A DNA stretch of 6,741 nucleotides from Rubrobacteraceae bacterium. GTDB taxonomy: Bacteria; Actinomycetota; Rubrobacteria; Rubrobacterales; Rubrobacteraceae. The notes beneath the pieces were generated by a model. That model was given only the letters and a program-made list of their open reading frames with translations, searched no databases and had not been told where the DNA came from. Each line of letters starts with the position of its first letter. Positions within the stretch are counted from its first letter, which is position 1. Location: positions 1 to 6,741 of the forward strand of contig JARDZQ010000095.1 of assembly GCA_029240775.1 (NCBI GenBank). Direction: 5' to 3'. This document shows positions 6,709 through 6,741 of this stretch, piece after piece. The translations under genes were made by a program, and so were the position numbers.

Positions 6709-6741
6709 CTACACCGGGCGTATGGCCACGGTCTTCCACGA
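6709..6741 (-). CDS. C-terminal end of an unknown minus-strand gene
   Basis: The last ten codons read SWKTVAIRPV and end in TAG; eight of ten sense codons end in G or C, and the frame is followed after 25 nt by a strong terminator. Another frame (VEDRGHTPGVGVGG, stop TAA at 6697-6695) is open to the edge but has poorer codon use. Too little is visible to name a product; the rest lies beyond the window. Confidence 0.4.
   Translation of the reverse strand, partial: SWKTVAIRPV

Overview
The window is GC-rich (about 70% G+C in a sampled stretch of the large central gene), with GTG and TTG starts, strong GGAGG-type ribosome sites and G/C-ending codons. This suggests a high-GC actinobacterium. A Rubrobacter-like organism is my best guess, but it rests on overall style and not on any marker gene.

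Layout. (1) Positions 1 to about 1875 look acquired: a small XRE-type HTH regulator with its own TATAAT box, followed in the same transcript by a large serine recombinase. The recombinase reading frame is broken near position 555. Local G+C is lower here (61 of 120 bases G/C at 361-480). (2) Positions 1872-5372 are a plus-strand cluster: a small Rieske [2Fe-2S] protein whose GTG start overlaps the recombinase stop, a tiny uncharacterised protein 5 nt further on, and a 932-residue UxaA/GarD-family (altronate/galactarate dehydratase-like) protein. (3) Positions 5438-6556 are a convergent minus-strand pair: a six-helix membrane protein with its own promoter and strong ribosome site, and a VOC/glyoxalase-fold protein directly behind it. 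(4) The right edge holds the last codons of another minus-strand gene and its hairpin terminator.

The most interesting object is the UxaA-family protein. It is nearly twice the usual length because the two catalytic regions of the family are present twice. The two copies appear to have decayed in complementary ways. The first copy has lost the three cysteine positions of the central domain but keeps the C-terminal-domain motifs. The second copy keeps the three cysteines but has lost the C-terminal-domain motifs. This would be consistent with one composite active site built across a fused pseudo-dimer.

Working together: the plus-strand cluster pairs a small electron-transfer protein with a sugar-acid dehydratase-like enzyme, which hints at catabolism of an oxidised carbohydrate or related acid. 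Nothing in the window fixes the substrate. The membrane/VOC pair is probably an independent two-gene operon. I see no tRNA, rRNA or CRISPR array.
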